A DNA stretch of 14,607 nucleotides, from positions 1 through 14,607 of the forward strand of contig JACQCJ010000040.1 of assembly GCA_016201685.1 (NCBI GenBank). Reading direction: 5' to 3'. Below, one piece after another: positions 1 to 6,163 of the stretch. Both the position numbers and the translations under genes were made by a program. Under the pieces are notes generated by a model. It was not told where the DNA came from and made no database searches. It saw nothing but the letters and a program-made list of their open reading frames with translations. This stretch comes from Candidatus Peregrinibacteria bacterium. GTDB lineage: Bacteria > Patescibacteriota > Gracilibacteria > Peribacterales > Peribacteraceae. Position 1 is the stretch's first letter. Each line of letters starts with the position of its first letter.

Positions 1-36
1 TCATATTCTGTTTCAGGATTCTTGTCACCGTACCCT

Positions 37-381
37 ATGAAAGTCGAAATTGTTGGCGAAAATCAGGAGTACGTTCTTCGTTTGGCTGGCACAAACTCTG
101 GCGTGAAATTTGTCATTGTGCGTGTAACTCGGGAATTAACCGCTAGAATTTTCAATCCCAGTAGCAATCAACATGTGGAAATGGTTGGCAATCAAGAGGA
201 GTTTCTCGGAGCAGGCTTTTTAGAGCAAGGGGGTTCAAAAATTGAATGGGCATCGGTTTCGTGCGATTGGAAGTTCGGACGTCATTCCCCTGATGATCCA
301 CAGGAGGCTGATGCATTGATTGATGAATTACGCCGGAGTGTTTGCGCTGCTTTGAACCCCCAGGCGCCCGGAGCTCCATGA
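37..381 (+). CDS. Unrecognised 114-aa protein
   Basis: I do not recognise this protein. It starts MKVEIVGENQ, has no signal peptide or membrane segment, and looks like a small soluble, mostly beta N-terminal part followed by a helix near residues 90-106 (DALIDELRRSVCAAL). A TTG 15 bases upstream is in frame, but the ATG at 37 gives a more natural N-terminus. No Shine-Dalgarno site is visible, and a possible -10 (TATTCT, 4-9) is weak. Base composition is clearly more AT-rich than guaA downstream, like the unknown gene at 5678, which may mean recent acquisition. It is followed by an 80-bp gap holding the guaA promoter. It could be a lineage-specific gene; I assign no function. Confidence 0.55.
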   Translation: MKVEIVGENQEYVLRLAGTNSGVKFVIVRVTRELTARIFNPSSNQHVEMVGNQEEFLGAGFLEQGGSKIEWASVSCDWKFGRHSPDDPQEADALIDELRRSVCAALNPQAPGAP

Positions 382-391
382 AATTGAACGA

Positions 392-435
392 TGCATGACA
401 TTGCGTATACAGAGACATGTTTATTTTGTCATGCA
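392..435. repeat. 9-bp perfect inverted repeat overlapping the guaA -35
   Basis: TGCATGACA at 392-400 is matched by its exact reverse complement TGTCATGCA at 427-435, with a 26-nt spacer. The right arm covers the proposed -35 of guaA (TTGTCA, 426-431). It could be a regulator binding pair, or a weak hairpin ending the upstream gene; there is no T-run directly after it. Confidence 0.4.
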
Positions 436-455
436 GCTTTCTTGTGCACTAGAGT
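426..455 (+). promoter_or_regulatory. Leaderless promoter of guaA
   Basis: TTGTCA (426-431, 5 of 6 to TTGACA), an 18-nt spacer, then TAGAGT (450-455). Exactly six bases separate the -10 from the ATG at 462, so the expected transcription start is the A of the start codon. No Shine-Dalgarno site is present. Confidence 0.6.
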
Positions 456-461
456 AGGGAC

Positions 462-2168
462 ATGCACCATCCCAAGACCCACACCGACCCCATCCATCCC
501 GGCTCCATTGTCATTCTCGATTGCGGCGGGCAGTACGCGCATTTGATAGCGAATCGGGTGAGGAGATTGGGGGCGTATTCGGAGATCCGGATCGCGGAGA
601 CGCCGGCAGAAGAGTTGCGAGGAGCGGCCGGGATCATCCTCTCGGGTGGGCCGCAGAGCGTGTATGAGAAGGGCAGCCCGCAGGCGGACCCGAAGATTTT
701 CGATTTGGGGATTCCGATTCTGGGACTCTGTTACGGGCACCAGTGGATTGCGCATGCGCTGGGAGGGGAGGTGACTCCGGGAACAGTGAAGGAATACGGG
801 CGCACGGATATCGATGTGTTCAATCGCGAGAGTCCCCTCTTCCAGAACTTGCCGCAATTCCTCACGGTCTGGATGTCGCACGGAGATGAAGTAACAAAGT
901 TGCCCGAGGGTTTCACGCACCTCGCGCGCTCCCAAAGTTCACCGATCGCAGCGATGGGGGATGAAAAGAGAAGGATCTTCGGGCTGCAGTTCCATGTGGA
1001 AGTGACGCACACGCCCAAGGGGATGGAGATCCTCCAGAATTTCCTCGGACTCTGCAAAGCCGCGCCGTGGTCGGTGGAGGGATTTTCCGACCGCATTTCG
1101 AAGACAATCAAAACGGAAGTCGGCGAGAGGAACGTCTTCATGCTCGTCTCGGGCGGAGTGGATTCCACGGTCGCCTTCACGTTGCTCAACAAAATGCTCG
1201 GAACGGATCGCGTGCAGGGGCTCCTCGTCGATACCGGCCTCATGCGCAAGAACGAAGTTCCGCTGATCAAGGCGGCATTGCAGAAACTCGGGATCACGAA
1301 TCTTCATGTGGAAGACGCCTCGGAAGAATTCTTCAGCGCGCTCGAAGGCATCACGGATCCGGAAGAGAAAAGGCACATCATTGGCAATACGTTCTTGGAC
1401 GTGCAGAAGAGAGTCTCTGAGGAATTGCGAAGTGCAAAGGGCGAATTGCGAATGGTGGAAAGAATTCGCAAATCGCAAGATGAAGTGCGCATGCTTGGTG
1501 AAGAACTGGGACTGCCTCACGCGCTCGTCTGGCGCCATCCATTCCCCGGACCCGGACTCGGCGTGCGAATGCTCTGTGCGGCGTCTCCATCCCTGCTCGA
1601 TGTCGAAAAGCTCGACTCTCAACAGAAAACTCTGCTTCCCTCACATGCAACTCCACTGCCCGTTCAATCCGTCGGCGTACAGGGGGACGGCAGGACGTAC
1701 CGACATGCCCTCGCACTTTTTTCGCATCATTCCTGCCGCGTGACGCCGGAGGAGAGAGCGCTCGCGACGAATATTCCCAACAGCGTCCCGCTCTTCAATC
1801 GCGTGCTCCTGTGCACCTCGTACAACACGCCACCGACGTTCGAGTTCACGCCTGGCTTTGTCACACGCGAGCGTGCGGATTTGCTGCGTGAAGCCGATGC
1901 GATCGTCGATGAGGAAATGCGCCAAGCCGAGCTCGAGAACGAGATTTGGCAATTCCCGGTCGTCTTGCTCCCCTTCGGGGTCATGCGCGGCGGAGAATCC
2001 ATCGTGCTGCGCCCCATCCGCTCCACCGATGCCATGACCGCGGAAGCCTATCCGCTTCCCGAAGATGTTCTCCAGAGAATGACCGACCGTCTGATGGCGC
2101 TGCCAGGCATCGAAGCAGTGTTCCTGGATTTGACGAATAAGCCGCCTGCCACCATAGAGTGGGAGTGA
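462..2168 (+). CDS. guaA: GMP synthase (glutamine-hydrolysing), long eukaryote-like form with an internal deletion
   Basis: GuaA aminates XMP to GMP in the last step of guanine nucleotide synthesis. The N-terminal class I glutamine amidotransferase spans about residues 14-197, with nucleophile Cys90 (GLCYGHQ), His178 and Glu180. The ATP-pyrophosphatase P-loop SGGVDS is at 230-235, then WRHPFPGPGLGVR at 357-369 and the terminal KPPATIEWE. The C-terminal half follows the long human-type order: VQSVGVQGDGRTY (401-413), an insert, then RADLLREADAI and the STDAMTA segment, instead of the short bacterial dimer domain. Between GNTF (308-311) and DEVRMLG (340-346) only 28 residues remain where the family has about 72. 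The conserved LAQGT..PD.IES and K(S/T)HHN stretches are absent, and a short repeat lies there (1418-1480). Synthetase activity is therefore doubtful unless the deletion is an assembly error. The start is fixed by the leaderless promoter. Confidence 0.93.
   Translation: MHHPKTHTDPIHPGSIVILDCGGQYAHLIANRVRRLGAYSEIRIAETPAEELRGAAGIILSGGPQSVYEKGSPQADPKIFDLGIPILGLCYGHQWIAHALGGEVTPGTVKEYGRTDIDVFNRESPLFQNLPQFLTVWMSHGDEVTKLPEGFTHLARSQSSPIAAMGDEKRRIFGLQFHVEVTHTPKGMEILQNFLGLCKAAPWSVEGFSDRISKTIKTEVGERNVFMLVSGGVDSTVAFTLLNKMLGTDRVQGLLVDTGLMRKNEVPLIKAALQKLGITNLHVEDASEEFFSALEGITDPEEKRHIIGNTFLDVQKRVSEELRSAKGELRMVERIRKSQDEVRMLGEELGLPHALVWRHPFPGPGLGVRMLCAASPSLLDVEKLDSQQKTLLPSHATPLPVQSVGVQGDGRTYRHALALFSHHSCRVTPEERALATNIPNSVPLFNRVLLCTSYNTPPTFEFTPGFVTRERADLLREADAIVDEEMRQAELENEIWQFPVVLLPFGVMRGGESIVLRPIRSTDAMTAEAYPLPEDVLQRMTDRLMALPGIEAVFLDLTNKPPATIEWE
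1418..1480. repeat. Repeat family R1, copy inside guaA
   Basis: The copy contains TGAGGAATTGCGAAG (1418-1432), identical to 2166-2180, and AAGGGCGAATTG, also shared with the copy downstream of guaA. The reverse strand holds the complementary CAATTCGCCCTT type motif. It lies in frame in guaA at the point where about 44 conserved codons are missing. Confidence 0.6.
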
Positions 2169-2245
2169 GGAATTGCGAAGGGCGAATGGCGAAGGGCGAA
2201 TTGGATTGTGATTTGTCACTCGCAATTCGCCCTTCGCAATTCAAA
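2166..2245. repeat. Repeat family R1, hairpin copy between guaA and the sigma gene
   Basis: The left arm (GAATTGCGAAGGGCGAA, from 2171) is repeated imperfectly once more and then matched by its exact complement TTCGCCCTTCGCAATTC ending at 2242, so a long hairpin can form. The first bases overlap the guaA stop codon. The hairpin could act as a guaA 3' end. The element abuts the truncated sigma factor coding region. Confidence 0.75.
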
Positions 2246-2265
2246 CGAGGCACAGACCCATCTTC

Positions 2266-2661
2266 GTGAAAGCCTGGGAGAAGCTGCATACGTACCGCGT
2301 GCAGAAGGACATTCCTTTCCCCGCGTGGCTCTTTCGCATCGCGCGTCACACGATCATCGATGCCTACCGTCGGGAGCGCCACTTCGACGAGATGAATGAC
2401 GAGCTCATGGATCCCGACGCGATGAATCGCGCCGATCATGCGGTGCGGCAGGACGACACGCTGCGCGTCGTGCGCGAGGCGATGGCCCAGCTTCCGCGGC
2501 GCTACCGGGAGATTTTGCTCCTCTGTTACATCGCGGAGCTGCCACACAGCGAAGTGGCGCGGGTGCTCAAGATGTCGGAGGGGGCCGTGCGCATCCTCAA
2601 GTTCCGCGCTCTCAAGAAACTCGAATTGCTTCTTCCGCCCGATATACGGGAAAAGGCGTAA
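2266..2661 (+). CDS. ECF sigma-70 factor, 5'-truncated (131 aa)
   Basis: This is the C-terminal two thirds of an extracytoplasmic-function sigma factor. Region 2.4 is at residues 20-38 (AWLFRIARHTIIDAYRRE), and sigma-4 at about 65-122 carries the helix-turn-helix ELPHSEVARVLKMSEGAVRI and the typical LPRRYREILLL. The usual first 50-70 residues, including the core-polymerase-binding region 2.2, are missing. The reading frame runs open only back to 2212, and that part is repeat R1. IFVKAWEKL before and after the GTG at 2266 is the normal end of region 2.2, so the gene has lost its 5' part and GTG is only the first usable start. Downstream, 34 bp away, is a membrane FecR/DUF5667-like protein, a common sigma partner. 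It is probably non-functional as it stands, unless the truncation is an assembly fault. Confidence 0.8.
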   Translation: MKAWEKLHTYRVQKDIPFPAWLFRIARHTIIDAYRRERHFDEMNDELMDPDAMNRADHAVRQDDTLRVVREAMAQLPRRYREILLLCYIAELPHSEVARVLKMSEGAVRILKFRALKKLELLLPPDIREKA

Positions 2662-2685
2662 CAGAAGCCATTCCTTCCCGTTTTT
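2646..2685 (+). terminator. Possible attenuator hairpin between sigma gene and its partner
   Basis: ACGGGAA (2646-2652) pairs with TTCCCGT (2675-2681), with an inner GGC/GCC, and is followed by a run of five T (2681-2685). It overlaps the end of the sigma gene and lies just before the next start, so it could reduce read-through into the partner gene. The internal loop is uneven, so this is tentative. Confidence 0.35.
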
Positions 2686-2695
2686 CCCTGTGAAC

Positions 2696-4672
2696 ATGCT
2701 CCCCGATTCCCCTCCCCCGGCAGAAGATGTGGCCGCCCGTGCCCTTTTCGCCGGGATCCAGACCCGCATCGAACCGCCTCTGGATGCCAAATTGCGGATC
2801 CAGAAACGGATTCTCCAGAGCATCAACGATCCTGCCGTCCTCACGGAGGCTCGCAGAATCCTCGAGCCGCGCATGGACATGAAGGGAAGGGTATGGGAGA
2901 CGATCGCTTCGCGGCTTCGTGATCTCTCGAGTCCGATGGTTCGCCCCGCGGGGATCTTCTGGGAACATCTCCGAGGAACCATCACGCCGGATGAGGGAAT
3001 GCGAACGAGTATCTGGACGCGTCTCGCCTCTCGACTCCATCCTGCTCAGAAGGTCATTTTCTCGCCGCTGCGCTGGGTGGCAGTGTGCGCCCTCTTCGTC
3101 TTGCTCGCGAGGGTCACGGCCTTCCTCGTGCTGCCTCCCACGACGATCGCGGAGTCGCCCATACTCCTCCTCGCCAAAGGAGACGCGTTCCTCTCCGTCG
3201 GCGATGGGAAACTGCTCCAACAGGTGACAGTGCAGGAAGTCGAAATCAGGCATGCCGCCGTGATCCAGACCGGGAAGCATTCCTCGGCAACTCTCCTGCT
3301 GCGCGACCACGCGGTCGTGCGCCTCGATGCCAACACGACGATGGCTCTCGACGATGTCGCCGATGCGCGCCGGCCAGCCGCTCTCCCCTCTCACACGCTC
3401 ACGTTGAAGAGCGGAAGAATCTGGGTCCAGAGCTTCCTCCCCTCCGGAGTTCCGGGCGTCACCATCGCAACCGCGCAGGGGAACGTCATCGTCCATGAGG
3501 GAAGCGTCTCGATGGCATCGGCATCGGATGGCCATGGCAACGGGATCATCACGGTTCTCGTCGCTGACCGGCGCGCAACAATCATGCACGGAACAAAGAA
3601 CATTCCTCTGGTTGCCGGTGAACGAACTGCGCTTGCAGGAGCTCCCCTGCTCGTGAAGAAGATGATGGACAAGGAGTATGCCGACGCATGGGTGCGCAGC
3701 AACCTCTCTCTGGATGCCGTGCACCAGCAGGAAATCGCTGCGCTCCAGCAGCGCAGACGGGTGGCGTCCGCAGGAATTCTCCCCAATAGTCTCTTCTACC
3801 CCGTCAAACGCGCCATGGAGAAAGTCGATCTCGCGCTCACGCTGAGCCCCCAGGCGCGCGTGGAGAAGCAGCTCTTGCATGCCGATACGCGCCTGAGTGA
3901 AGCGGCGGCGCTCCTGAATGAGGGAAACACCGATGCGTCCGGTCCTCTCCACGACTACCGTGCGGCGATCCTCGCAGTGGCCGACGGTACGGGATCGAAT
4001 GTCGGCTTCCACAGCCTGGTGCAAACGCAACTCGCCCAGACTGCGGCCGATGTTGCCGCGCTCCAGACCGGCAACGCGGCCTACCCGCTCAAAGTGGCCG
4101 TGCTCGAGACCACTGCCGCGGTCCCCGGGAGTAGCCTCAAGCCCGAGGATGTGCAGGGCATGCTCGTTGTCGATGCGCTCGCCGCCATCAAGCACACGGT
4201 GGAAGCGGGCAATCTGGCGAAGGCGAAGGCCGACTTCGAGAACCTGCAGTCACAAGGCGCGCTGACGGATCTGGAGCAGCTCCTCCCCGACGACGCACGG
4301 AAAGAGGCTGATTCCACCTTTACCAACCTCGCAATCACCCTCGGGGATGAGAAGAAAACAGCGATCCTCACGGCATTGCCTGCGATCTCGACTTCTCTCA
4401 GCGATGCTGACGTTCTCAACGTTCTGCGCAGAATTCGCGCCTACAAGGAGGCACGCGGACAGTACAATCAATTCGTGCTGGAGATCCGAGCGCTCAAGCT
4501 GAGTCATCCCGACGATGAAGGGAGAGTGCTCCACTTGCTCCTCCGTTTCCCACCCTCCGAAGATGTTCGACACTTCGCGGAGCTGGAGGTGCGTCGCCTG
4601 CACCAGGAATTGCTGCTTAAAGCGAAGGATGGAACGGGAGCAGTACGGACGGCGACGGGGCCGAGTGTGTGA
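2696..4672 (+). CDS. Membrane-anchored FecR-like / DUF5667-like protein, likely sigma partner
   Basis: This 658-aa protein has a proline-rich start, a cytoplasmic helical region of about 120 residues with repeated patterns around RI..RIL / RVWETIASRL / SIWTRLASRL (possible zinc-free anti-sigma-like segments), and one membrane helix near 125-147 (RWVAVCALFVLLARVTAFLVL). A FecR-like beta domain follows at about 160-325: LLAKGDAFLSVGDG, then ATLLLRDHAVVRLDANT and LKSGRIWVQ. A DUF5667-type helical segment lies near 357-412 (LPNSLFYPVKRAMEKV), then a long alpha-helical C-terminus. The order sigma gene then FecR/DUF5667 protein is a known sigma/anti-sigma arrangement in Patescibacteria and Chloroflexi-like genomes, which suggests an envelope sensor or anti-sigma role. 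An in-frame GTG at 2690 is an alternative start. No Shine-Dalgarno site is seen. Confidence 0.75.
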   Translation: MLPDSPPPAEDVAARALFAGIQTRIEPPLDAKLRIQKRILQSINDPAVLTEARRILEPRMDMKGRVWETIASRLRDLSSPMVRPAGIFWEHLRGTITPDEGMRTSIWTRLASRLHPAQKVIFSPLRWVAVCALFVLLARVTAFLVLPPTTIAESPILLLAKGDAFLSVGDGKLLQQVTVQEVEIRHAAVIQTGKHSSATLLLRDHAVVRLDANTTMALDDVADARRPAALPSHTLTLKSGRIWVQSFLPSGVPGVTIATAQGNVIVHEGSVSMASASDGHGNGIITVLVADRRATIMHGTKNIPLVAGERTALAGAPLLVKKMMDKEYADAWVRSNLSLDAVHQQEIAALQQRRRVASAGILPNSLFYPVKRAMEKVDLALTLSPQARVEKQLLHADTRLSEAAALLNEGNTDASGPLHDYRAAILAVADGTGSNVGFHSLVQTQLAQTAADVAALQTGNAAYPLKVAVLETTAAVPGSSLKPEDVQGMLVVDALAAIKHTVEAGNLAKAKADFENLQSQGALTDLEQLLPDDARKEADSTFTNLAITLGDEKKTAILTALPAISTSLSDADVLNVLRRIRAYKEARGQYNQFVLEIRALKLSHPDDEGRVLHLLLRFPPSEDVRHFAELEVRRLHQELLLKAKDGTGAVRTATGPSV

Positions 4673-4696
4673 GATTGTTTTGTGGTTTTTGTTTTG

Positions 4697-4927
4697 TAGG
4701 TGACCTCACCCCCAACCCCTCTCCTTTTCTTGGATTCTCCTTTCTCCTGTGCAGGACACGATTCTTGAGAATCAGAGGAAGGAGAGGGGAGTGTTTGTGT
4801 TCTGTTTGATGGAAGCCAAAAACACATACAAAACATCCCCCTTCTCCTGCCTTGCGGATGAGAGAAACAGGAAGCAGCTCTGATGAAAAGGATAGTCCAA
4901 GATCAGGAGAGGGGATGAGGTCACCTA
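4697..4927. mobile_element. MITE-like element R2 (231 bp) with terminal inverted repeats
   Basis: TAGGTGACCTCA at 4697-4708 is inverted exactly at 4916-4927. The arms continue with matched CCCCTCTCC and TCTTGGA blocks, giving imperfect terminal repeats of about 38 bp around a non-coding core with further G/A-rich and C/T-rich self-complementary blocks. The ends begin and finish in TA, as expected for TA-targeting IS630/mariner-type elements, but no transposase is present. A direct repeat ACATACAAAACAT occurs at the core and just right of the element. It fills most of the 400-bp gap between the FecR-like gene and efp (4673-5072). The remaining 145 bp before efp hold a small GGCG/CGCC hairpin near 5007-5020 and no promoter I can call firmly. 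Confidence 0.65.
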
Positions 4928-5072
4928 TAAAAACATACAAAACATTCCCTCAGTTGATTTCTTGAATCCCCTCGCTCAAACTACTCATCCATGTCCACCA
5001 TCCTTCGGCGTTTCGCGCCTGGGGACAAGTCTCCAATCTGAAACCCAATTTCGACCTTCTGCCATCCTTTCT

Positions 5073-5630
5073 ATGTACACGATCACTGACCTAAAGCCCG
5101 GCCGCGCGATCACCATTGATGGAGAGCCATACCTGGTGGTGTCGTCCCAGTTCGGCAGAAAGAGCCAGAGCAAGGCGAACATGCAGTGCAAGCTGAAGAA
5201 CCTGCAGACGGGCGCGGTGGTGGCCAAGAACTTCCAAGGCAGCGAAAAGATTGAGGAGGCCGACGTCGGCTTCCGCAAGGTGCAGTACCTCTACGGGGAT
5301 GATGACACGGCCACGTTCATGGATCTCCAGAGCTACGATCAATTCCCGCTCCCCAAGGACGCACTCGAGGAACAGATGGGATACCTTGTGGAAGGACAGG
5401 AAGTGGACGCGCTCATGTACGGCGAAAAGCCCATCGGCATCAAGCTTCCCTCGACGGTGGTTCTGACCGTGGTGGAGACGATCCCCGGCGTGAAGGGCGA
5501 CACAGCAACAGGAGGGAGTAAACCCGCGAAGATGGACACCGGCCTCAGCGTGAACGTCCCGCTCTTCATCAACGAAGGAGACAAAGTGAAAGTGAACACG
5601 GAGACGGGGGTGTATATGGAGAGGGCTTGA
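5073..5630 (+). CDS. efp: Elongation factor P
   Basis: EF-P binds between the ribosomal P and E sites and relieves stalling at polyproline. The 185 residues match the usual length, with the KOW-like N-domain (LKPGRAITIDGEPYLVV), the middle OB domain and the C-terminal signature PGVKGDT.TGG.KPA followed by VPLFINEGDKVKVNTETG.Y. The start MYTITDLKPG fits the family, although the frame is open further upstream. The loop that normally carries the modified residue reads FGRKSQSKAN (27-36) instead of a PGKG-type tip. By position Gln32 falls where E. coli has Lys34, with Lys30 and Lys34 on either side. No modification enzyme is encoded in the window. The upstream bases CCTTTCT before the ATG lack a Shine-Dalgarno site. 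Confidence 0.95.
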   Translation: MYTITDLKPGRAITIDGEPYLVVSSQFGRKSQSKANMQCKLKNLQTGAVVAKNFQGSEKIEEADVGFRKVQYLYGDDDTATFMDLQSYDQFPLPKDALEEQMGYLVEGQEVDALMYGEKPIGIKLPSTVVLTVVETIPGVKGDTATGGSKPAKMDTGLSVNVPLFINEGDKVKVNTETGVYMERA

Positions 5631-5638
5631 GAGAGAAT

Positions 5639-5667
5639 TTGACATATTTCTATTTTCTATATATAGT
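5639..5667 (+). promoter_or_regulatory. Near-consensus sigma-70 promoter for the 161-aa gene
   Basis: TTGACA (5639-5644) is a perfect -35, then a spacer of exactly 17 nt, then TATAGT (5662-5667, 5 of 6). Ten bases follow before the ATG at 5678, so the leader would be about 4 nt. The spacer is very AT-rich. Confidence 0.75.
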
Positions 5668-5677
5668 TAACTTAACT

Positions 5678-6163
5678 ATGGATCAAATGTTCATCGATGC
5701 TACGGACCTCGTCAAAGACGGACCGTATGAAGGCTTGCCGAAAAGAATAGCCTCGATCGCAGATGTAGCGATGCGCTTTTTAGAACAGAATTTTGAAAGG
5801 GAAATGGTGGATTCTGGAGCATTCATTTCTTTTGTAAGTGGACTTTTTCGCCAATGTGTCATAGAAGCAATCGAGAGAGGGGATCTTGTGACAAAAAGCC
5901 AAATCGAGAAAATCAATGTCATTGCGCCGGAAAGACTAGTGATCTGCAGAACTCTCAATCCTGATTTCATCTATGATGACGTGAAATCAAGGTTGGACCA
6001 TATCATTCCAAAATTAGCTTCTTTTTCTCTGAAGATAGAGAAAATAAAGGGTATTCCTACAAAGATTGATTTAATTGCAGGGGGAAGAATGCGTCCGCGA
6101 CACATCGCACAGGATGAAAAAGGTGAATGGGAACAGCGAGATTTTAACTGGCGTCTCAAATAG
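5678..6163 (+). CDS. Unrecognised 161-aa protein
   Basis: I do not recognise this soluble protein, which is probably mainly helical. It has no signal peptide or membrane segment. It starts MDQMFIDATDLV, with helices around RIASIADVAMRFLEQNF and FRQCVIEAIERG, and a basic C-terminus (GGRMRPRH, then EQRDFNWRLK). A second ATG three codons in (5687) is also possible. It is much more AT-rich than efp and gatB on either side and sits behind the strongest promoter in the window, both consistent with acquired DNA. Its 3' end overlaps the 3' end of gatB by 8 bp on the opposite strand. Confidence 0.75.
   Translation: MDQMFIDATDLVKDGPYEGLPKRIASIADVAMRFLEQNFEREMVDSGAFISFVSGLFRQCVIEAIERGDLVTKSQIEKINVIAPERLVICRTLNPDFIYDDVKSRLDHIIPKLASFSLKIEKIKGIPTKIDLIAGGRMRPRHIAQDEKGEWEQRDFNWRLK

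Noticed and set aside
939..1622. Minus-strand open frames opposite guaA
   Set aside because: They are shadows of guaA codons; the SQFALCTSQF-type peptide comes from repeat R1.
462..2168. Alternative code 25 (TGA as Gly), as in some Gracilibacteria
   Set aside because: TGA ends guaA after KPPATIEWE and also closes gatB, efp and polX at the expected positions, so the standard code is used.
2612..4195. 527-residue minus-strand open frame opposite the FecR-like gene
   Set aside because: It lies fully antisense to a recognisable protein, with low-complexity Arg/Glu-rich content.
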